Shown: positions 6,581-9,992 of the stretch, in pieces | How the letters are laid out: each line of letters starts with the position of its first letter | How positions within the stretch are numbered: position 1 is the first letter of the stretch | Assembly: GCF_937973075.1 (NCBI RefSeq) | Contig: NZ_CALBWL010000025.1 | Coordinates: 1-9,992 of the forward strand | Length of the DNA: 9,992 bases | From: an uncultured Campylobacter sp. | GTDB lineage: Bacteria; Campylobacterota; Campylobacteria; Campylobacterales; Campylobacteraceae | Reading direction: 5' to 3' | Made by a program: the position numbers and the translations under genes | Notes under the pieces: model-generated | What the model saw: only the letters and a program-made list of their open reading frames with translations | Told to the model about the DNA's origin: nothing | Database searches by the model: none

Positions 6581-7604
6581 TTATAATATCGCCATCGTAG
6601 GCGCTACCGGCGCCGTAGGCGAGGAGATTTTGCGCGTCTTAGATGAGATGAACTTCCCCGTAAAGGACATACTGCCGCTTGCGAGCGCAAAGAGCGCGGG
6701 CGAGAAGGTAGAATTTCGCGGCAAAGAATACGTCGTGAGGGAGCTCACGGACAGCACTTTCGACGAAAACGAGATCGACATCGCGTTTTTTAGCGCGGGC
6801 GGCTCCATTTCGGCGCATTATGTGCCATTCGCTGCGGCAAGCGGCGCAGTGGTGATCGACAACACGAGCCACTTTCGTATGCAAGAAAATGTCCCGCTCG
6901 TAGTGCCCGAGTGTAATCCTCAGGATATAAAGCTATGGGAAGAGACAGGCATCATCGCTAATCCAAACTGCTCTACCATCCAGATGGTTCAAATTCTTAA
7001 GCCGCTTGATGACGCGTTTGATATCGAGCGCGTGGACGTAAGCACCTACCAGGCGACAAGCGGCGCAGGTAAAGAGGGTATGAGCGAGCTTGTAGAGCAG
7101 CTGCAGCAGTTTTTCGCTTTTAAGCTTGATGAGTGCGAGCCGAAAGTTTTCCCGCATCAGATCGCGATGAATGTCATCCCGCACATCGATGTATTTTTGG
7201 ACAACGACTACACCAAAGAAGAGATGAAGATGGTGAACGAAACGCAGAAAATTTTGCATAAAAACTTCGCCGTTTCGGCTACCTGCGTGCGCGTGCCGGT
7301 ACTTCGCAGCCACAGCGAGGCGATCACGATAAAATTTAAAAAGGATTTCGAGATTAGCCGCGTGCGTGAAATTTTAAGAAACGCACCTAGCATCGTGCTT
7401 GCAGACGATCCGAGCAAAAACGAATACCCGATGCCGCTGCTTTCGAGCGACACGAATGAAACCTACGTCGGCAGGCTCCGCAGGGACAATTTCGACGATA
7501 AAATTTTGCATCTTTGGTGCAGCGCCGATCAGATCCGCGTCGGAGCGGCTACGAACGCCGTACGCATCGCACTTCGCTGGATCGATATGCAGCAAGACAA
7601 GTAA
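6573..7604 (+). CDS. asd: Aspartate-semialdehyde dehydrogenase
   Basis: Asd reduces beta-aspartyl phosphate to aspartate semialdehyde with NADPH, the branch point to lysine/diaminopimelate, threonine and methionine. At 343 aa it has the length of the Gram-positive/epsilon-type family. The Rossmann phosphate loop VGATGAVG is at 9-16. The catalytic Cys133 lies in ANPNCSTIQ, Gln160 in STYQATSGAG, substrate Arg240 in CVRVPV, and the catalytic base His247 in RSHSEA. The NADP-contacting end IRVGAATNAVRIALRWI lies at 321-337. All key residues are present, so the enzyme should be active. The ATG overlaps the gyrA stop by 8 nt and has a strong AGGAGG site, so gyrA and asd form an operon. In C. jejuni (from memory) the two genes are close but separated by flgP, flgQ and flgR, which are absent here. 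Confidence 0.96.
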   Translation: MSSYNIAIVGATGAVGEEILRVLDEMNFPVKDILPLASAKSAGEKVEFRGKEYVVRELTDSTFDENEIDIAFFSAGGSISAHYVPFAAASGAVVIDNTSHFRMQENVPLVVPECNPQDIKLWEETGIIANPNCSTIQMVQILKPLDDAFDIERVDVSTYQATSGAGKEGMSELVEQLQQFFAFKLDECEPKVFPHQIAMNVIPHIDVFLDNDYTKEEMKMVNETQKILHKNFAVSATCVRVPVLRSHSEAITIKFKKDFEISRVREILRNAPSIVLADDPSKNEYPMPLLSSDTNETYVGRLRRDNFDDKILHLWCSADQIRVGAATNAVRIALRWIDMQQDK

Positions 7605-7714
7605 GATAAATTTAGCAGAGCCGCCGAGACTTTGTATGCGGATACGGTTTCGGTGCCGAGGCCTGGCGAATAAATTTGCAAATCAGCCTAGTTAAAATTT
7701 AACGCCGCAAGCTG

Positions 7715-7746
7715 AAATTTTGCGCCTTTGACCTGGCGCAAAATTT
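7715..7746 (+). terminator. Hairpin with 12-bp perfect stem, probable gyrA-asd terminator
   Basis: AAATTTTGCGCC (7715-7726) and GGCGCAAAATTT (7735-7746) pair perfectly around the 8-nt loop TTTGACCT. A further G-T and T-A pair can form outside. The GCGCC/GGCGC core followed by AAAATTTT gives terminator-like geometry 111 bp after the asd stop. The T-stretch is short and half of it can pair with the upstream arm, so efficiency is uncertain. The symmetric sequence could also act on the other strand. Confidence 0.5.
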
Positions 7747-7792
7747 TAAAGACTCAAACGGGCGCGATCAAAAGAGATAAATTTATGCGGTT

Positions 7793-7859
7793 GCAAACGA
7801 GCGTAAATTTAAACGGACACTTCGGCATGGAGCGGCTTTAAATTTATATGTTCGTTTGC
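7793..7859 (+). repeat. Nested inverted repeat upstream of the YqhA-hemE pair
   Basis: The outer arms GCAAACGA (7793-7800) and TCGTTTGC (7852-7859) flank inner arms TAAATTTAAA (7804-7813) and TTTAAATTTA (7837-7846), all perfectly complementary. This gives 18 bp of pairing around a 23-nt loop, with a small 3/5-nt internal loop. It ends 36 nt before the start codon. It could be a leader structure, an operator or a second terminator; sequence alone does not decide. Confidence 0.5.
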
Positions 7860-7894
7860 GGAGCGGCTACCCGAATTAAAATTTTAAGGAAGAA

Positions 7895-8386
7895 ATGAAA
7901 GCTATATTTGAGAAATTTTTACTTTGCAGCAAATTTTTAACCCTCCTGCCCGTGCTTTTTTGCATCGCGGCAGGCGCGGAGATATTTGTGGTGGCAAGCT
8001 ACGAAATCGGCTCGGCGATCTATAAAATCGTAGAATTTTTTCTAGCTCCGCAGAGCGAGCGAGCGTTTTACGTCGATATTTTAAGCGAGATAATAACGGC
8101 GATCGATCTATATTTGGTCGCTATCGTGCTGCTAATCTTCGTATTTGGAATTTATGAGCTCTTTATCGACGAGTTTGTGGATCTAAATTTGCAAGTTTTA
8201 AAGATCGCCTCGCTGGATGAGCTGAAGCACAAACTCGGCAGCGTCATCATAATGGTGCTCGTAGTGGATTTTTTCAAGAGAATTTTGCACACCGATTTTA
8301 CTACCCCTTTGGATATGCTTTTGCTTGCAGGGGCTATCTTTGCGGTTTGTTTGGCTTTGTACATTTTGAGTAAATTTAAAGGATAA
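7895..8386 (+). CDS. YqhA/UPF0114-family inner-membrane protein
   Basis: This is a 163-aa hydrophobic protein with about four membrane segments: roughly 12-36, 66-90, 115-131 and 138-158. The second segment carries the family-like motif IDLYLVAIVLLIFVFGIYELFI, with Asp71 at its start and Glu88 near its end, resembling the IDLYL...GLYELFI signature of UPF0114 (YqhA) proteins. The loop after it holds LKIASLDELKHKLG, also typical of the family. No function is established for the family. The start is ATG 7895, preceded by AAGGA 4 nt away. The hemE ribosome site (AAAGGA 8378-8383) lies in the last codons and hemE starts 2 nt after the stop, so the two are probably co-transcribed. Whether that reflects a shared role is unknown. 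Confidence 0.8.
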   Translation: MKAIFEKFLLCSKFLTLLPVLFCIAAGAEIFVVASYEIGSAIYKIVEFFLAPQSERAFYVDILSEIITAIDLYLVAIVLLIFVFGIYELFIDEFVDLNLQVLKIASLDELKHKLGSVIIMVLVVDFFKRILHTDFTTPLDMLLLAGAIFAVCLALYILSKFKG

Positions 8387-8388
8387 AA

Positions 8389-9435
8389 ATGGTTTTCATC
8401 GACGCATGCTTCGGCAAAGAGACCCCATACACGCCCATTTGGATGATGCGCCAGGCAGGGCGCTACCTGCCGCAATACATGGCGGTGCGCGAGAGGGCGA
8501 GCGATTTTTTGAGCCTGTGCCGCGACTACCGCGCCGCTAGCGAGGTAACGATCCAGCCCGTGGAGATTTTGGGCGTCGATGCGGCGATTTTATTTAGCGA
8601 TATCTTGGTCGTGCCGATGCAGATGGGTATGGATCTGCGCTTCGAAGCGGGCGAAGGACCGAAATTTAGTGATCCGATCCGCTCCCGGGGCGATTTGGCG
8701 CGCCTAGATCCGCAAAAGACCGCAGCGGAGCTTGGATACGTTTATGATACGATCTCGCTTACTCGCTCGCGCCTTGCCGCGGATAAAGCGCTCATCGGCT
8801 TTTGCGGCGCACCGTGGACGATCGCTACCTATATGATCGAGGGCGGCGGCAGCAAAAATTACGCCGCTTGTAAAAGGATGCTCTACGAAAACCCGCAGCT
8901 TCTGCATGAAATTTTGCGCCTAGTTACGGAGGCGACGAAGCTTTATCTGGCGCGCCAGATCGGCTCGGGCGTCGATGCGGTGCAGATCTTCGACAGCTGG
9001 GCGGGCGCGCTAGAGCCGAGCGCGTACGAGGAGTTCGGCTGGCGATACATCTTGGAAATCACGGAATTTTTAAAGGCGAAATTCCCGCATATCCCGCTCA
9101 TCGTCTTTGCCAAGGGCACGGGCGCGCAGATGTCGCGGCTGAGCCGTATCGCGGAGCAGCGCGGCGAGGCGAGCTTTGACGTATGGGGCGTGGATTGGAG
9201 CACTCCTATGGGGCTTGCGCGCAAGCAGCTCGGGGGCAAATTTGCGCTTCAAGGCAACCTGGAGCCGATGCGGCTATACGACCGCGGCGCGATAGAATCG
9301 GGCGTGCGCGAAATTTTAGCAGCGATGAAGGGTGCTGCGCATATCTTTAATCTAGGCCATGGAATTTTACCAGACGTAAGCGTGCAAAACGCCAAATATC
9401 TGGTGGATCTGGTGCACGAGCTAAGCGCGCGCTAA
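8389..9435 (+). CDS. hemE: Uroporphyrinogen decarboxylase
   Basis: HemE removes the four acetate carboxyl groups of uroporphyrinogen III to give coproporphyrinogen III in haem synthesis, as a cytoplasmic enzyme needing no cofactor. At 348 aa it has the normal family length. The first signature PIWMMRQAGRYLPQY is at 16-30, with Arg21 and Arg25 for substrate carboxylates. The catalytic Asp71 lies in AAILFSDILVVP. The second signature GFCGAPWTIATYMIEG (137-152) contains Tyr148. Ser203 lies in IFDSWAG and His324 in FNLGHGILPDV. All expected active-site residues are present. ATG 8389 has AAAGGA 5 nt upstream, embedded in the end of the preceding membrane-protein gene. In C. jejuni hemE is also followed by a radical SAM gene (Cj1243-Cj1244, from memory), as here, although here a 526-bp spacer lies between them. 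Confidence 0.97.
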   Translation: MVFIDACFGKETPYTPIWMMRQAGRYLPQYMAVRERASDFLSLCRDYRAASEVTIQPVEILGVDAAILFSDILVVPMQMGMDLRFEAGEGPKFSDPIRSRGDLARLDPQKTAAELGYVYDTISLTRSRLAADKALIGFCGAPWTIATYMIEGGGSKNYAACKRMLYENPQLLHEILRLVTEATKLYLARQIGSGVDAVQIFDSWAGALEPSAYEEFGWRYILEITEFLKAKFPHIPLIVFAKGTGAQMSRLSRIAEQRGEASFDVWGVDWSTPMGLARKQLGGKFALQGNLEPMRLYDRGAIESGVREILAAMKGAAHIFNLGHGILPDVSVQNAKYLVDLVHELSAR

Positions 9436-9473
9436 AACCTTATTTTGCGAGAGCCCGCTTGCAGTGTGCCGCT

Positions 9474-9508
9474 GTGAAATTTTATAAAACCGTAATTTAA
9501 AATTTCAC
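9474..9508 (+). terminator. Hairpin downstream of hemE, weak terminator candidate
   Basis: GTGAAATTTTA (9474-9484) and TAAAATTTCAC (9498-9508) form a perfect 11-bp stem with a 13-nt loop, 38 nt after the hemE stop codon. Position suits a terminator, but the stem is AT-rich and is followed by CTCGCCCGGG, not a T-run. Confidence 0.35.
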
Positions 9509-9553
9509 TCGCCCGGGTCGCTTGCTTTGCTTCCGCGCAATCTTGCCGCTACA

Positions 9554-9681
9554 ATAAAATTTCAAATTTCACGCCGTCAAAATAGCTCGCGGAACGCAAA
9601 ACTCTAAATTTTAAAATTCTGCGCCGTTTCAGCGCGGCAGTATCGCAAATTTTAAAATTTAGCCGTAGTTTGAAATTTTAT
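9554..9681. repeat. Long nested inverted repeat (13 bp + 14 bp arms)
   Basis: The outer arms ATAAAATTTCAAA (9554-9566) and TTTGAAATTTTAT (9669-9681) enclose inner arms TAAATTTTAAAATT (9605-9618) and AATTTTAAAATTTA (9648-9661). Both are perfect. The innermost loop has a CTGC/GCAG core (9619-9622 and 9637-9640). The inner arms are each close to self-palindromic, so alternative pairings exist. No gene overlaps it. Confidence 0.55.
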
Positions 9682-9843
9682 GCCGAGCGAGGATCTGAAA
9701 TTCTACGCGCTGTGTCCACGGCGGCGTAAAATACCGCGAGTTCGCGAGTTTAAATTTAGCCGCACATTAAATTTTTATGACTCGCCCCCTAAATTTAAGG
9801 ATAAATTCAAAACTCTAAGCTTAAAATTCCGCCGTAGCGGGGC

Positions 9844-9934
9844 GGCGCGCAGAAGTGAAAATTCGCATGAAAGCGGCGCCGAATTTTGGCGCGCGGAAGC
9901 AAAATTTAAAGCAAAATTCTGCGCGCAAGCAAAC
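9844..9934 (+). repeat. Three imperfect direct repeats GGCGCGC-x-GAAG-AAAATT
   Basis: The copies are GGCGCGCAGAAGTGAAAATT (9844-9863), GGCGCGCGGAAGCAAAATT (9888-9906) and a weaker TGCGCGCAAGCAAAC (9920-9934). They start 44 and 32 bp apart, just upstream of the gene at 9962. They could be a protein-binding array or simply degenerate background. Confidence 0.35.
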
Positions 9935-9961
9935 TCCCGCAAATCAAATCATGGAGCAAAA

Positions 9962-9992
9962 ATGAGATATATTTTCGGGCCCGTCGCCTCGC
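9962..9992 (+). CDS. Start of a radical SAM family protein (partial, cut by window edge)
   Basis: Ten codons are visible, reading MRYIFGPVAS. The opening 'xxIFGPVxSRR' is characteristic of the radical SAM family of Cj1244 (COG0731-like), in which the CxxxCxxC cluster motif follows some 20 residues later, beyond this window. ATG 9962 is preceded by GGAG with 5 nt spacing. Position after hemE agrees with the C. jejuni order hemE-radical SAM as I recall it. The call rests on very few residues plus synteny. Confidence 0.55.
   Translation, partial: MRYIFGPVAS

Larger units (their letters stand above)
7605..7894. other. Spacer between asd and the YqhA-type gene
   Basis: No reading frame here is convincing. 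The spacer holds the probable gyrA-asd terminator hairpin (7715-7746), a nested inverted repeat (7793-7859) and, at 7886-7892, the AAGGAAG ribosome site of the next gene. A poor -10-like TATATG (7845-7850) sits on the 3' arm of the second structure, so I do not call a promoter. AAATTT words are frequent. Confidence 0.6.
9436..9961. other. 526-bp non-coding spacer rich in AAATTT palindromes
   Basis: No open frame, tRNA or rRNA is recognisable. I count 12 AAATTT hexamers here, where base composition would predict fewer than one. The spacer holds a hairpin just after hemE (9474-9508), a long nested inverted repeat (9554-9681), three imperfect GC/AT direct repeats (9844-9934) and GGAG (9953-9956), the ribosome site of the next gene. 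I found no convincing promoter for that gene. Confidence 0.65.

Noticed and set aside
7399..7695. 98-codon + frame running from inside asd into the spacer
   Set aside because: It starts in another frame of asd, has no family motif, and its spacer part has no protein-like character.
9844..9934. CRISPR array
   Set aside because: There are only three short, diverged units with unequal spacing and no conserved repeat. No cas gene is visible in the window.
1..9992. Undescribed defence, mobile or secondary-metabolite system
   Set aside because: Every sizeable open frame that stands up is a recognisable core or widespread gene, apart from the left-edge fragment. No transposase, integrase, toxin-antitoxin pair or attachment site was found.

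Overview
The window reads as ordinary chromosomal DNA from a campylobacterium (Campylobacterota). GyrA keeps the Thr86/Asp90 quinolone-region arrangement and the QKRGGKG form of the GyrA box that I recall from Campylobacter jejuni. Other genus traits are a tau/gamma subunit ending in a short 'FGEPTKITE'-type tail, extended TGnTAnAAT-like -10 boxes, and an extreme abundance of AAATTT/AAAATTTT words. Base composition is far more GC-rich than C. jejuni, which points to one of the higher-GC oral species. My best guess is C. gracilis or a close relative, by inference only.

Layout. Positions 1-142 hold the possible 3' end of an unidentified + strand gene, converging on dnaX. Next comes dnaX on the - strand (256-2547), with a TTG start. 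A short divergent promoter region (about 2548-2639) separates it from a + strand cluster: a YajG-like lipoprotein (2640-3188), a ComF-type phosphoribosyltransferase (3189-3806, abutting), gyrA (3845-6580, with its own -10 box) and asd (6573-7604, overlapping gyrA by 8 nt). A 290-bp spacer follows, with a 12-bp perfect hairpin (probable terminator) and a second nested inverted repeat. Then come a UPF0114/YqhA-type membrane protein (7895-8386) and hemE (8389-9435), separated by 2 nt. A 526-bp non-coding spacer, unusually dense in AAATTT palindromes and inverted repeats, leads to the first 10 codons of a radical-SAM-type gene at the right edge.

Roles. The genes serve replication (clamp-loader tau/gamma, DNA gyrase A), amino-acid and cell-wall precursor supply (aspartate-semialdehyde dehydrogenase), haem synthesis (uroporphyrinogen decarboxylase) and envelope functions. 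I see no mobile element, CRISPR array, tRNA, rRNA or defence system. The points most worth checking are: an in-frame T TTT TTA slippery heptamer in dnaX that would give a gamma-length product of about 470 aa; two long low-complexity linkers in DnaX; direct gyrA-asd contact where C. jejuni has the motility genes flgP, flgQ and flgR; a recurrent dodecamer RAATTTTGCGCC; and long inverted repeats in the two spacers.
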